Numbered from the stretch's first letter, positions 26,172 to 35,182 are shown. The stretch is DNA of 64,000 nt from Bacillus infantis NRRL B-14911 (GCF_000473245.1 NC_022524.1:892501-956500); one strand, 5' to 3'. Translations and numbers: made by a program. Notes: generated from the letters alone by a model not told the origin.

Positions 26172-28538
26172 ATGATAAAAGAAACCTTAATCAACCCTGA
26201 AGCCTGCTACCGGGAGGCGGAGAAGAAGGCCGCTGCCTATTTTCAGGCTCTATTTGCGCAGGCATCAGAAAAAAGCTTTATCCCTGTTCTGGAAAGAGAC
26301 TTTCATTCATGGAAAAAGAATCATCGGCAGACATCGTCTTTTTTGCCGTTTTTTTCACGGAAAAACAGAAAGCCTGATTCCAAAGCTTATCATTCTTATA
26401 TCAAGTGGCTGGAATACAGGGGCAAGCTGGATGATTATCTGGACCGGAGCATTTCTTATTTATATATGAGGGATTTGGGGAAATCCCTTGATGACCGGGA
26501 TACGAAGGAAAGCATCGGAAGGGCAGTGGAGAGCCTGAAGGAGCGTCTCACGGCACCGAAGCAGCAGGAAGCAGAGTATTTCGGCATGGCCGGGCTGTAC
26601 AGATGGGCTGAGAAAGAGGGCATCCAATCAGCTGTCATCTGGCTGATGGAAAAATTGCAGCAGACTGCACGGAATATCCCTGAAGGCATGGATGCTGCCC
26701 ATGCCCAGCGGAAGCTGATTAAGATCATTGCAGGCGTACTGATGCATGAAACTGAAGCTATGAAAGAAGGGATAGAGGCAGGGGAGCGGAAAAGAAGATT
26801 GGAACGGGCTATCAGGCTTGGCTATTCTTATGGACTGACTTATCCTTTCATAGATGATCTGCTGGACAGCCGGGTACTGTCTGAAGATGAGAAAAAACAG
26901 TTTTCTGAGCTGATCTGCACTACCCTGACAACGGGTAGCGTCCCGCCGCTTGGCAGGTGGCAGCGTGCTATTCTGCCTTTGATCACCTATGTACATAATG
27001 AGCTGCGGGAAGCCTTCCATTATATAAAAGCCCAGCAGACGCCGGAGACGCTGGCCAGCTTCCTTGAACAGGCTTATGTCTTTTTCCAGTCCCAGGAGGT
27101 GGACCGGCAGAAGGATCTGAATGATTCATCATACACAAATGAAGAATTGTATATTCCCGTTATCCTGAAGTCGTCCTCGTCGCGCCTGATTGTCCGTTCC
27201 GTACTGAACAGTGGAAAGGATGACGGCTTTGACAGCCGGACCTTTTATTATGGAATCTACAACCAGCTTGCCGATGATTTTGCTGATCTGTTTGCTGACC
27301 TGGAGGATGGGGCGGTCACCCCTTATACATACTACCTCACCCATTACAGGGCGCGGCATGACCTGCTGAATCCGTTTGAGGTGTATTGGACCGTTATTGT
27401 CCACCTGATCCATGATGTCTACGGTTCCAATCCAAAAGCGAGGGAAGTAATTTTGGACCGGGCCATCAATGGTTTAAAGCGAAGCAAGGAGAGGCTCGGA
27501 AAAGAAAAATACAGGGAAGTCATGGAGCTGTTTGCACCCGGCAGCCCGGAGTTCAGCCGGCTGATTCAGCAGATGGCCGCAAAGGCCGCTGATGTCGACT
27601 TTTTCGATAAGCTGCTGAGAGACCATATGCTTGACAGCCTGCAAAAGGAGCGGCTGGGGCAGGAGGATTTCCGGTATAAAGTGGAGGAAGTGCAGAAAAG
27701 GATTAATAACGTGCTTCGGATTGAGGATAAAGATCTGCTGATGGGGGAGCCTGTCCGGGAGGCGGCCAATTACAGCCTGGCAGCCGGGGGAAAAAGGCTG
27801 CGGCCTGTCATTGCCTGGTTTGTGGGCGTTGAGGCATACGGTATGGAGGAAACTGCTTTGATGCCGCTTCTCCGGTCATTGGAATACATGCACACAGCTT
27901 CTCTGATTTTCGATGATCTTCCGGCCCAGGATAATGCTCCGAGCAGAAGGGGGAAGGCTGCTGTCCATGAGGTATATGGCACGGCAGCAGCTGAGCTTTC
28001 CGGTCTTTATTTGACGCAGAAAGCTATGGAGGATCAGGCATCGCTCACCTCTTCCACGCCGGATGCGGTCCTGGAACTGATCCGCTATACCGCCCGTTCA
28101 ACCGCTGAAATGTGCCGCGGGCAGGCGATGGACCTAGAGGCGAAAGGAAAAGCATTGACGGCAGGGGAGCTGGATGCTCTTTGTTTTTATAAAACAGGCA
28201 TCGCCTTTGAGGCGTCCATTATCATGCCGGCCATCCTTGCAGGAGCAGAACAGGATGAAATTGATGTCCTGAAAAAATTTGCCCGGCATGCCGGGATCGC
28301 TTTTCAGATACGGGATGACCTGCTCGACGTGGAGGGAGATCCGATGCTGCTCGGCAAGCCGGTAGGAACGGACCGGAGGAACCAGAAGGAAACATATGTC
28401 TCGGCGCTTGGGAAGGATGGCGCCAAAAGGTCGATGTGGGAGCATTATTGTTCGGCAGCTGAATTGCTCCAGGAGCTGCGCGCGGAGTTTGCCTTTTTGG
28501 GGTATCTGCTGGACTATATGGTCCATCGTGAAAAATAA
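26172..28538 (+). CDS. polyprenyl synthetase-family protein with a prenyl-synthase-like N-terminal half
   Basis: 788 residues, over twice the usual 290-330. The C-terminal half (about 500-788) is a standard trans-isoprenyl diphosphate synthase: GGKRLRP (539-545), first aspartate-rich motif DDLPAQDNAPSRRG (581-594), second motif FQIRDDLLD (711-719) and LGKPVGTDRRNQKETYV. The all-helical N-terminal half has FIDDLLDS (226-233) and LADDFADL (366-373), 140 residues apart, close to the 134 between the C-terminal motifs. It may be a diverged second synthase or a terpene-cyclase-like domain. No signal peptide. The ATG has a weak SD (AAAGG, about 11 bases). No other isoprenoid gene is adjacent. Function of the fusion is unknown. 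Confidence 0.8.
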   Translation: MIKETLINPEACYREAEKKAAAYFQALFAQASEKSFIPVLERDFHSWKKNHRQTSSFLPFFSRKNRKPDSKAYHSYIKWLEYRGKLDDYLDRSISYLYMRDLGKSLDDRDTKESIGRAVESLKERLTAPKQQEAEYFGMAGLYRWAEKEGIQSAVIWLMEKLQQTARNIPEGMDAAHAQRKLIKIIAGVLMHETEAMKEGIEAGERKRRLERAIRLGYSYGLTYPFIDDLLDSRVLSEDEKKQFSELICTTLTTGSVPPLGRWQRAILPLITYVHNELREAFHYIKAQQTPETLASFLEQAYVFFQSQEVDRQKDLNDSSYTNEELYIPVILKSSSSRLIVRSVLNSGKDDGFDSRTFYYGIYNQLADDFADLFADLEDGAVTPYTYYLTHYRARHDLLNPFEVYWTVIVHLIHDVYGSNPKAREVILDRAINGLKRSKERLGKEKYREVMELFAPGSPEFSRLIQQMAAKAADVDFFDKLLRDHMLDSLQKERLGQEDFRYKVEEVQKRINNVLRIEDKDLLMGEPVREAANYSLAAGGKRLRPVIAWFVGVEAYGMEETALMPLLRSLEYMHTASLIFDDLPAQDNAPSRRGKAAVHEVYGTAAAELSGLYLTQKAMEDQASLTSSTPDAVLELIRYTARSTAEMCRGQAMDLEAKGKALTAGELDALCFYKTGIAFEASIIMPAILAGAEQDEIDVLKKFARHAGIAFQIRDDLLDVEGDPMLLGKPVGTDRRNQKETYVSALGKDGAKRSMWEHYCSAAELLQELRAEFAFLGYLLDYMVHREK

Positions 28539-28550
28539 AATAGATTGCGT

Positions 28551-28582
28551 ACGGCTGCTGTAAAGCGGCCTTCTTCTATTTT
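28551..28582 (+). terminator. probable terminator after the polyprenyl synthase gene
   Basis: GGCTGC-TGTAAA-GCGGCC (one G-T pair) followed by TTCTTCTATTTTT. Confidence 0.6.
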
Positions 28583-28633
28583 TAGCGAGCACACTATCAT
28601 TTTCTTTCAATACTTGCCGATTTTATTATTATG

Positions 28634-28652
28634 ATCTATAATATATATAGAT
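28634..28652. promoter_or_regulatory. palindrome upstream of marR, candidate autoregulatory operator
   Basis: ATCTATA-ATATA-TATAGAT, 38 bases before the marR start, in a very AT-rich promoter-like stretch. MarR proteins commonly bind such repeats to repress themselves. The low complexity of the region limits confidence. Confidence 0.45.
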
Positions 28653-28689
28653 TATATATAATATAAAACATACTTAACGGAGGACTATC

Positions 28690-29127
28690 ATGGTTGTTAT
28701 GGATTTTAAAAATATGCTGTGGAACTATACACGGAAAATCAGCGAAAATACAAATGTGATTATCACTTCCATTTGTGAGCAATATGGACTTACAAGCCTT
28801 CAGATCCGGATACTGGTCGAAGTTCAGCAGCATGGTTCCCATACAATCGGCAGCCTTGCATCCCGTCTGAACATGGCAGGCACCAATATTTCAACCATGT
28901 GCAAAAAACTCGAAAAGCTGGAATTCCTGAGGCGGTTCCGGGATCCGAATGATGAGCGCGTCGTCAAGGTAGCTCTTACCGAGAAGGGTGCTCAAACAGT
29001 TGAGGAAATGAATGCAGCACTGATAGAGAGGATTTCTTTTTCCATAAAAGACGAATCCGATGAGTCGCTTACTGACATTATTGAAGGCCTTAAAAAGCTG
29101 AATGAATTGCTGGAAAGAATGAAATAA
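28690..29127 (+). CDS. MarR-family transcriptional regulator
   Basis: 145 residues. Winged helix with TIGSLASRLNMAGTNISTMCKKLEKLEFLRRFRDPNDERVVKVALTEKG (about 56-104), the MarR recognition helix and beta-wing. CGGAGGA precedes ATG 28690. It lies 32 bases before a TerC-family gene on the same strand and probably controls both. Ligand unknown. Confidence 0.9.
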   Translation: MVVMDFKNMLWNYTRKISENTNVIITSICEQYGLTSLQIRILVEVQQHGSHTIGSLASRLNMAGTNISTMCKKLEKLEFLRRFRDPNDERVVKVALTEKGAQTVEEMNAALIERISFSIKDESDESLTDIIEGLKKLNELLERMK

Positions 29128-29159
29128 ATAAGCTCAAGACATCAAAGGAGATATGAAGA

Positions 29160-29921
29160 ATGTGGCAGGAAATATTATCAACGTACGCTTCAATGTTTGA
29201 TTGGCATATGTGGGCGGAGATGCTGACCTCATCAAAAGCATGGGGGATGATTTTATCCCTGGCGGTCCTTGAATGTATACTATCAGCCGATAATGCACTG
29301 GTCCTGTCGGCTTTCGTCAAGCCGCTGCCTAAAGATCAGCAGAAGAAAGCCCTCATTTTCGGACTGTGGGGAGCTTATCTGTTCCGATTCATCTTCATCG
29401 GTCTCGGGACGTTCCTGATCAAGTTATGGTTCATCAAATTGATCGGTGCCTTGTATCTGCTATGGCTGTCCGTTAAGTTCTTTATGGACAAGCTGAAAAA
29501 CAAAGAGGAAGGCGAAGAGGATGAGGCCCGCAAGCCAAAAGGCTGGCTTGTTACGACATTCGGGCTCTTCTGGGCAACCGTCATCAGTGTCGAGCTCATG
29601 GACCTGGCGTTCTCAGTGGACAGCATCCTGACCGCCCTGGCTGTATCAGAGGAAGTCTGGGTCATCCTGCTCGGCGGCATGATCGGCATCCTGCTGATGA
29701 GGGGTGTTGCAACCTTCTTCATCAGCCTGATGAACAAAGTGCCTGAGCTGGAAACAACCGCTTATGCACTGATTACCTTCATTGCGGTTAAAATGGGACT
29801 GACACTGGTCGAAATCCATATACCGAATGAAATTTTCATAGGCGTGATGATCCTTGCGTTCATTGTTACCTTTATCATTCACGCTATCCGCAAAAACAGG
29901 ACAGAGAAATTCTCACACTGA
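29160..29921 (+). CDS. TerC-family integral membrane protein
   Basis: 253 residues, about seven or eight spans. Two diagnostic acidic membrane motifs: LECILSADNALVLS (about 37-50) and VELMDLAFSVDSILTALAVS (about 142-161). TerC-type proteins have been connected with metal (manganese) export and tellurite resistance. AAAGGAG precedes ATG 29160. Co-transcribed with MarR. No yybP-ykoY-type leader is visible in the short intergenic gap. Confidence 0.9.
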   Translation: MWQEILSTYASMFDWHMWAEMLTSSKAWGMILSLAVLECILSADNALVLSAFVKPLPKDQQKKALIFGLWGAYLFRFIFIGLGTFLIKLWFIKLIGALYLLWLSVKFFMDKLKNKEEGEEDEARKPKGWLVTTFGLFWATVISVELMDLAFSVDSILTALAVSEEVWVILLGGMIGILLMRGVATFFISLMNKVPELETTAYALITFIAVKMGLTLVEIHIPNEIFIGVMILAFIVTFIIHAIRKNRTEKFSH

Positions 29922-29926
29922 TTAAA

Positions 29927-29970
29927 ACGCCCGGCAAAGCTGGAATCCAGCTTTTAGCCGGGCATTTTTT
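29927..29970 (+). terminator. terminator of the marR-terC operon
   Basis: GCCCGGC (29929-29935), an inner AGCTGGA/TCCAGCT stem, GCCGGGC (29957-29963), then ATTTTTTG. Confidence 0.9.
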
Positions 29971-30131
29971 GTATTGAAAAAAATGGAATGAAGGTTTCAC
30001 AACTTGGCTATTCACAGCCATTGGCTAATCTGGCAGCAGGTGAAAGAATAGACCTCCGCCTATTCCTGTGTTTAGGACAGCCCCTGATGGGAAGAGAGAA
30101 TGGTAGAGCAAATAATAGGAGGAATCAGATT

Positions 30132-30917
30132 ATGAGCAAAACCATTTTCATTACCGGTGCAGGCAGCGGACTTGGAAGAGGGGCTGCCATCGGCCTTGCC
30201 AAAAAGGGGCATAAAATCATCGCGACAACAGAAATTACACCGCAAAAGACAGATCTTCTCAGGGAAGCACGCGATCTTGGACTCGATATGGAGGTATTCA
30301 AGCTGGATATCACCAATGAGCGGGACCGGGCTCAGATAGAGGAATACGATTTTGATATTTTTGTGGCCAATGCGGCCATCAATGAAGGCGGACCGCTCGG
30401 TGAAGTGCCGATGGACCGCTTCAGGGCTTTATTTGAAGTGAATGTGTTTTCCACTTTGGAGACTGTTCAAATCGCTGCCCGGAAATTCGTCAAAAAAGGC
30501 AGCGGCAAAATCATTTTCTTGAGCTCGATGGCAGGCATTTCCGCAACTCCTTATGTCGGACCTTACACCGCTACTAAGCATGCTATTGAAGGAATTGCAC
30601 AGACATTGAAGAGCGAGCTCGAGGAATTTGGCGTAAAAGTTGCCACGATCAATCCAGGCGCCTACAACACCGGGTTTAATGACCGCAGCGCCGAGGAAAT
30701 ATGGAAATGGTACGATGAAGACAAGAATTTTACCAGGAAAGAAGATATGCTCAAGCAGCAGGAAGGGCTGAAGCATCAATTCGATCCAGAGGACATGATT
30801 GAAAAAATGATTGAAATCATCCCGGCGGACCATCATAAATTCCGTACGGTCCATCCGCAGGAAACTGAAGAACAATTGAAGAAAACCCAGCAGGAGCGCT
30901 GGGAGATGGAGATATAG
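30132..30917 (+). CDS. SDR-family oxidoreductase
   Basis: 261-residue short-chain dehydrogenase/reductase. NAD(P)-binding TGAGSGLGRG (residues 8-17), NAAINEG, catalytic Ser in FLSSMAGIS and YTATK (Tyr-x-x-x-Lys). The C-terminal region is long and charged (RKEDMLKQQEGLKHQFDPEDMIEKMIEI). The start is ATG 30132 with AGGAGGAAT; the frame continues upstream to 29988 without an SD. Substrate unknown. Single gene ended by a repeat-type hairpin. Confidence 0.9.
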   Translation: MSKTIFITGAGSGLGRGAAIGLAKKGHKIIATTEITPQKTDLLREARDLGLDMEVFKLDITNERDRAQIEEYDFDIFVANAAINEGGPLGEVPMDRFRALFEVNVFSTLETVQIAARKFVKKGSGKIIFLSSMAGISATPYVGPYTATKHAIEGIAQTLKSELEEFGVKVATINPGAYNTGFNDRSAEEIWKWYDEDKNFTRKEDMLKQQEGLKHQFDPEDMIEKMIEIIPADHHKFRTVHPQETEEQLKKTQQERWEMEI

Positions 30918-30925
30918 GATAAGGG

Positions 30926-30966
30926 GTGCCAGGCACCTGCTGCGGCAGGTACTGGCACTTTTTTTG
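30926..30966 (+). terminator. terminator built from a GTGCCAGGCAC-type hairpin (short form)
   Basis: GTGCCAGGCACCTGC-TGC-GGCAGGTACTGGCAC (30926-30958) followed by TTTTTTTG. The arms share the outer 11-mer of the 59-bp repeats, so a repeat-like sequence serves here as the SDR terminator. Confidence 0.8.
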
Positions 30967-31034
30967 TCACTATTTGAAGTCTGCATGCATATTTCCCCGG
31001 AAATGGTCGAATGCAATGGTGTTGTGAAGATGTC

Positions 31035-31093
31035 GTGCCAGGCACCGGCCGTGGACAGAATAGGTTGTAGTGTCCATATGGAGTGTCAGGCAC
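31035..31093. repeat. 59-bp double-palindromic repeat, copy A
   Basis: Outer boxes GTGCCAGGCAC and GTGTCAGGCAC, inner boxes TGGACA and TGTCCA with a 13-base loop. Spacing 11-6-6-13-6-6-11, as in the five other copies. Confidence 0.9.
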
Positions 31094-31112
31094 GGTCATT
31101 ACAGGGAATGTA

Positions 31113-31196
31113 TTTTTTGTAGAATTAGGCCGATTTAATGTAGAATAACTGAAAAACTTGTTTTATGTAGAATACTAGGAAACTTATGTGGAATCG
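31113..31196. repeat. array of four TTTTATGTAGAAT-type units
   Basis: GTAGAAT starts at 31119, 31140 and 31167, and GTGGAAT at 31188, giving steps of 21, 27 and 21 bases. The unit is the reverse complement of the one repeated at 38394-38470. No ORF or promoter explains it. Confidence 0.8.
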
Positions 31197-31220
31197 AATG
31201 ATTTTCTTCGTAAATGACTG

Positions 31221-31260
31221 AAAAATGCCGGTCCGAAGCCAATCGGACCGGCATTTTTTT
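31221..31260. terminator. isolated strong bidirectional terminator-like hairpin
   Basis: AAATGCCGGTCCGA-AGCCA-TCGGACCGGCATTT (31223-31256) with T7 after and A-run before. It lies 300 bases from the nearest gene end, so it may terminate an unannotated transcript or insulate the operon that follows. Confidence 0.8.
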
Positions 31261-31342
31261 ACATTAAAAACTCACTAACTAGCACCAAGCCTTCAAGCAG
31301 AAATTTCTTACTTCATCACTTTAAAACGTCCATACATAAAAA

Positions 31343-31356
31343 TGTAAACGCTTACT
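31343..31356 (+). promoter_or_regulatory. candidate cre site upstream of the amidohydrolase operon
   Basis: TGTAAACGCTTACT matches 13 of 14 consensus positions, 113 bases before the transporter start in an AT-rich promoter-like region. Confidence 0.6.
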
Positions 31357-31468
31357 TAAATATTTAAAATAATTTAAATTGACTGACTAATTTTGCTGTA
31401 TTATTATACTAATATTAATAATTTTTCGCTCACCGAAATAATAAATTCAGAAAAGGAGGGAGTTCCCT

Positions 31469-32680
31469 ATGTCCCAAATGTTGGCAGTTGTTATTCTTGT
31501 TTTAATTTTATTCATCGGAGATTTTGTGGCAGTCCGTACGAAGGCATGGGTGCCTTCCATCTTTGTGTGTGCGGTATTATTCCTTGCAGGATATTGGACA
31601 TTTTTTCCGCAGGATATCGTCGCGCTGGCAGGTGTGCCGCCGGTTGTTGCGACACTAATGATGTATCTGCTGATTACAAATATGGGTACGCTCTTATCGG
31701 TCAAGGAACTGAAGAATCAATGGAAAACGATTGTTATTGCTATTTCCGGCATCCTTGGCATCATCGCCATACTCTTCGCAGTCGGAACATTTATCTTCGG
31801 CTATCAGACGATTGTTGTGGCAATTCCGCCGTTGGTCGGAGGTGTAGTCTCTGCCTTAATCATGTCAGAGGGTGCAAAGGAAGCGGGGCTTGCTTCACTG
31901 TCCGTGTTCGCCATTGTCATCTATGTGATGCAGGGGTTTGCAGGCTATCCGATTACATCCTTTGTTTTGAAAAAAGAAGGAAAGAACCTGCTGGAAGCCT
32001 ATCGCAAGAATGGCGGTGCAGCACTGAAGGAACAGCAGCCTGCCAAAGCGGAAATGGCAGCGGCGGCTGAGGCTCCAGCCGCGCCGGAGCTCAAGCTGTT
32101 CAGGAGTATGCCGGAAAAATACAATACCGATTTCTTCAAGCTGCTGCGCCTTTCGGTCGTTGCTTTCCTGGCCTACCAGGTTTCCGCCTGGCTGGCGCCT
32201 GTTGTCAGTGTGAGCCCGTTTGTCATCTGCCTGCTGTTTGGCGTAATCGCCACAAGCTTAGGCTTCCTGGAAAAGCAGGTCCTCCAAAAGGCCAATGCCT
32301 TCGGTTTCGCAATTATGGCCTTGATGCTCTTTATCTTTGATGGTCTGAAGCAGGCAACACCGTCCATGATGCTGCAGATCATCGGGCCGCTGGTCGGCAC
32401 TATTGTGCTTGGCGTCATCGGGATGTACATCTTCTCCTTTATTGCCGGAAAAATTCTCGGCGTCAGCAAAAATATGGCCTTCGCCGTATCATTGACAGCT
32501 TTATACGGATTCCCGGCAGATTATATAATCACGAACGAAGTGATTAAATCACTGACCGAAGATGAGGAAGAAAGGGAGATGCTGACTAGCCATATGCTTC
32601 CGCCAATGCTCGTCGGCGGCTTCATCACCGTCACCATCGTTTCCGTTGTCCTCGCAGGGTTCTTTGTCAGCCTCTTATAA
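31469..32680 (+). CDS. putative transporter, polytopic membrane protein
   Basis: 403 residues with about ten hydrophobic spans split by an Ala/Glu-rich cytoplasmic linker (QQPAKAEMAAAAEAPAAPE, about 190-210). Glycine-rich conserved-looking stretches are PPLVGGVVSALIMSEGAKEAG and SLTALYGFPADYIITNEVI. I do not recognise the family with certainty. AAAGGAGGGAG precedes ATG 31469. Because it begins an operon with a carbamoylase-type and an aminoacylase-type hydrolase, I infer uptake of an N-substituted amino acid or similar. A cre-like site upstream suggests catabolite control. Confidence 0.75.
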   Translation: MSQMLAVVILVLILFIGDFVAVRTKAWVPSIFVCAVLFLAGYWTFFPQDIVALAGVPPVVATLMMYLLITNMGTLLSVKELKNQWKTIVIAISGILGIIAILFAVGTFIFGYQTIVVAIPPLVGGVVSALIMSEGAKEAGLASLSVFAIVIYVMQGFAGYPITSFVLKKEGKNLLEAYRKNGGAALKEQQPAKAEMAAAAEAPAAPELKLFRSMPEKYNTDFFKLLRLSVVAFLAYQVSAWLAPVVSVSPFVICLLFGVIATSLGFLEKQVLQKANAFGFAIMALMLFIFDGLKQATPSMMLQIIGPLVGTIVLGVIGMYIFSFIAGKILGVSKNMAFAVSLTALYGFPADYIITNEVIKSLTEDEEEREMLTSHMLPPMLVGGFITVTIVSVVLAGFFVSLL

Positions 32681-32699
32681 AGAAAGGAAGGATTAGAAC

Positions 32700-33941
32700 A
32701 TGAGTCTAGTAAAAGAGCAGCTTGCTGCCAGAATAGAGAAGCATATAGAAGCGCTGAGTCATTTTACGGCTACGCCTGGAAAGGGTACAACACGGCTCAC
32801 CTACAGTCCGGAAGACCTTCAGGCCCGCAATTATATTAAGGGAAAAATGAAAGAAATCGGATTGGAAGTCACTGAGGACGGCCTTGGAAATATTTTTGGA
32901 AAGCTCGAAGGAACCCTGGAGGATGCACCAAGCGTGCTGATTGGCTCACATTTTGATTCTGTTCCGAATGGCGGCTCCTATGACGGACCGGCAGGCGTTG
33001 TGGCAGGTCTTGAAGTGGCTGCGCTGTTTGCAGAGAATAATGTGAAGCCGAAATACCCGCTGGAAGTCATCGCAATGGTGGAAGAGGAAGGCTCCCGCTT
33101 TGGAGGCGGTCTCATGGGGTCGAGAGGTATCACCGGGCTGATGTCCGAGACAGAATTTTTCAAGCTGGCAGACCGGGATGGCGTGCTGGCGAAGGACGCA
33201 ATGGAGAAAATCGGGCTGGATCCTTCTCTTCCAAAGCAGAGGGACCCGAAAACGATTAAAGCGTTCCTGGAGCTGCATATCGAACAAGGGCCAATACTCG
33301 AGGAAAAAGGTATCCCGATCGGTGTGGTAGAAGCGATTGTCGGTCTGACCCAGCTGGAAGTAACTGTGAAGGGGCAGGCAGGCCATGCCGGGACGACTCC
33401 GATGGACCGCCGCTCGGATGCACTCGCTGCGGCGGCTGCCATCATTGCCGGGCTTTCGGGACTGGCTGAAGCAGAAGGGGAAGGGAGCGTTCTGACCGTC
33501 GGCCGCCTGAATGTTTTTCCTAATGGAGCCAACGTCATCCCGGATAAAGTGGTGTTCTCAGTGGATATCCGCTCAGGCAAGGAAGAGCATGTACTGAATA
33601 TGGTTGAAAAAGTGAAAGAACGAATCGGCTCTTACGATGGCGGCGGAATTCAGACCTCCGTTGAACAGCCGCTGTATATGAAGCCTAAAGCAATGAACGA
33701 GGAAATCCTGACGCTATTTAAAGAAAAAAGCGCTCAATTGAATATTCCATACTGCCCGATCAACAGCGGAGCCGGGCATGACGCAATGGTACTTTCCGAT
33801 TTCACGGACGTCGGCATGCTGTTCATTCCGAGCAGGAACGGCCTGAGCCATTGCCCTGAAGAATGGTCAGATTCCAAGGACATTGCGAAAGCCGTCGAAA
33901 TTTTCTATGAAGCAGCAAAGAAGCTGACGGAGGCTGAGTAA
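32700..33941 (+). CDS. M20-family hydantoinase/carbamoylase-type amidase
   Basis: 413-residue zinc amidohydrolase of the N-carbamoyl-L-amino-acid hydrolase / allantoate amidohydrolase group. Metal ligands appear in GSHFDSVPNGGSYDGPAGV (His and Asp, about residues 81-99) and MVEEEGSRFGGGLMGSRG (Glu pair, about 125-142), with a HIEQGP motif and a dimerisation domain (GQAGHAGTTPMDRRSDAL). Cytoplasmic. AAAGGAAGG precedes ATG. Between a transporter and an aminoacylase, it probably strips a carbamoyl or acyl group from an imported amino acid derivative. Confidence 0.9.
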   Translation: MSLVKEQLAARIEKHIEALSHFTATPGKGTTRLTYSPEDLQARNYIKGKMKEIGLEVTEDGLGNIFGKLEGTLEDAPSVLIGSHFDSVPNGGSYDGPAGVVAGLEVAALFAENNVKPKYPLEVIAMVEEEGSRFGGGLMGSRGITGLMSETEFFKLADRDGVLAKDAMEKIGLDPSLPKQRDPKTIKAFLELHIEQGPILEEKGIPIGVVEAIVGLTQLEVTVKGQAGHAGTTPMDRRSDALAAAAAIIAGLSGLAEAEGEGSVLTVGRLNVFPNGANVIPDKVVFSVDIRSGKEEHVLNMVEKVKERIGSYDGGGIQTSVEQPLYMKPKAMNEEILTLFKEKSAQLNIPYCPINSGAGHDAMVLSDFTDVGMLFIPSRNGLSHCPEEWSDSKDIAKAVEIFYEAAKKLTEAE

Positions 33942-33942
33942 G

Positions 33943-35118
33943 ATGCTCCACCCTGCAATCAAAGCCTCTATTCAGGCTGGCAGAGAAGAGCTGGTCAGCA
34001 TCCGGAGGAAGCTTCACAGCGAACCGGAGCTTCCGTGGGAGGAAGAGAAAACAACAGAGTTTGTGGTTACCTCTCTTAAAAAACTCGGCATTCCCTTCAG
34101 GAGGATGAACCCAACCGGGGTGGTGGCTGAAATCGCCGGCGGCAAATCCGGAAAACGGGTGGCCTTGAGGGCAGATATGGATGCCCTTCCTGTTGATGAG
34201 CTGAATAACAATTTGCCTTATGTGTCAAGCTCTCCCGGAAAAATGCATGCCTGCGGACATGATGCCCATACAAGCATGCTGCTTGCCGCTGCGAAGGCCC
34301 TTGTGGAGATCAAAGGCGAGCTGCCAGGCACCGTCCGGCTGATTTTCCAGCCGGCTGAGGAAATTGCCGAAGGGGCGAAGGAGATGGTGAAGCAGGGAGC
34401 GATGGAAGGGGTCGACAATGTGTTCGGCATCCATATCTGGTCCCAGATGCCGACGCATAAAATCTCTTGCACTCCTGGCCCGTCATTTGCTTCCGGCGAT
34501 ATATTCAGAATCAAGTTCAAAGGACGGGGCGGACACGGTGCCATGCCGCACGAATGCATTGATGCCGCTGTTGTCGCATCTTCCTTTGTCATGAATGTCC
34601 AGGCAGTCGTATCACGGGCCATCGATCCGCAAAGCCCGGCCGTCCTGACAGTCGGCAAGATGTCAGCCGGCACCCGCTTCAACGTCATTGCGGAAAATGC
34701 CGAGATTGAAGGAACGGTCCGCTGCTTTGATGCGGAAACGAGGGATCATGTGGAAATGCTGCTGAAGCAATTTGGAGAGCAGACCGCCTCTGTCTACGGG
34801 GCAGAAGCCAAGGTGGAATATATCCGCGGCACGGATGCTGTCATCAATGAGGAACAAAGTGCAGGATTGGTGCAGAAGATCGCGGAAGAAGCTTTCGGGA
34901 AAGAAGCGATCTATCATGAAAAGCCGACAATGGGCGGCGAGGACTTCAGCATCTACCTCGCACACGCACCAGGAAGCTTCGCACTCGTCGGCAGCGGCAA
35001 TCCTGATAAAGATACCGAATGGGCTCACCACCACGGACGTTTCAACATAGACGAAGACGCACTCACAACAGGCGCAGAGCTTTATGCGCAGTATGCATGG
35101 GTGTATCTGAATGATTAG
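33943..35118 (+). CDS. M20-family amidohydrolase (N-acyl amino acid / HipO-like)
   Basis: 391 residues. Zinc-binding motifs ALRADMDALPVDE, HACGHDAHTSMLLAAAKAL and the QPAEEIAEGAKEMV Glu pair, then the dimerisation lid GRGGHGAMPHECIDAA, as in hippurate hydrolase and N-acyl-L-amino acid amidohydrolases. It starts one base after the stop of the preceding gene, so translation is probably coupled. With its neighbours it forms a three-gene catabolic operon that would release free amino acids. Confidence 0.92.
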   Translation: MLHPAIKASIQAGREELVSIRRKLHSEPELPWEEEKTTEFVVTSLKKLGIPFRRMNPTGVVAEIAGGKSGKRVALRADMDALPVDELNNNLPYVSSSPGKMHACGHDAHTSMLLAAAKALVEIKGELPGTVRLIFQPAEEIAEGAKEMVKQGAMEGVDNVFGIHIWSQMPTHKISCTPGPSFASGDIFRIKFKGRGGHGAMPHECIDAAVVASSFVMNVQAVVSRAIDPQSPAVLTVGKMSAGTRFNVIAENAEIEGTVRCFDAETRDHVEMLLKQFGEQTASVYGAEAKVEYIRGTDAVINEEQSAGLVQKIAEEAFGKEAIYHEKPTMGGEDFSIYLAHAPGSFALVGSGNPDKDTEWAHHHGRFNIDEDALTTGAELYAQYAWVYLND

Positions 35119-35123
35119 TGTGG

Positions 35124-35182
35124 GTGCCAGGCACCGCAGATGGACAGATTGGGTAAAAGTGTCCATGGGCGGTGCCTGGCAC
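35124..35182. repeat. 59-bp double-palindromic repeat, copy B
   Basis: GTGCCAGGCAC...TGGACA...TGTCCA...GTGCCTGGCAC, immediately after the amidohydrolase stop. It is followed by TTTTTTTG, so it can also act as that operon's terminator. Confidence 0.92.
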
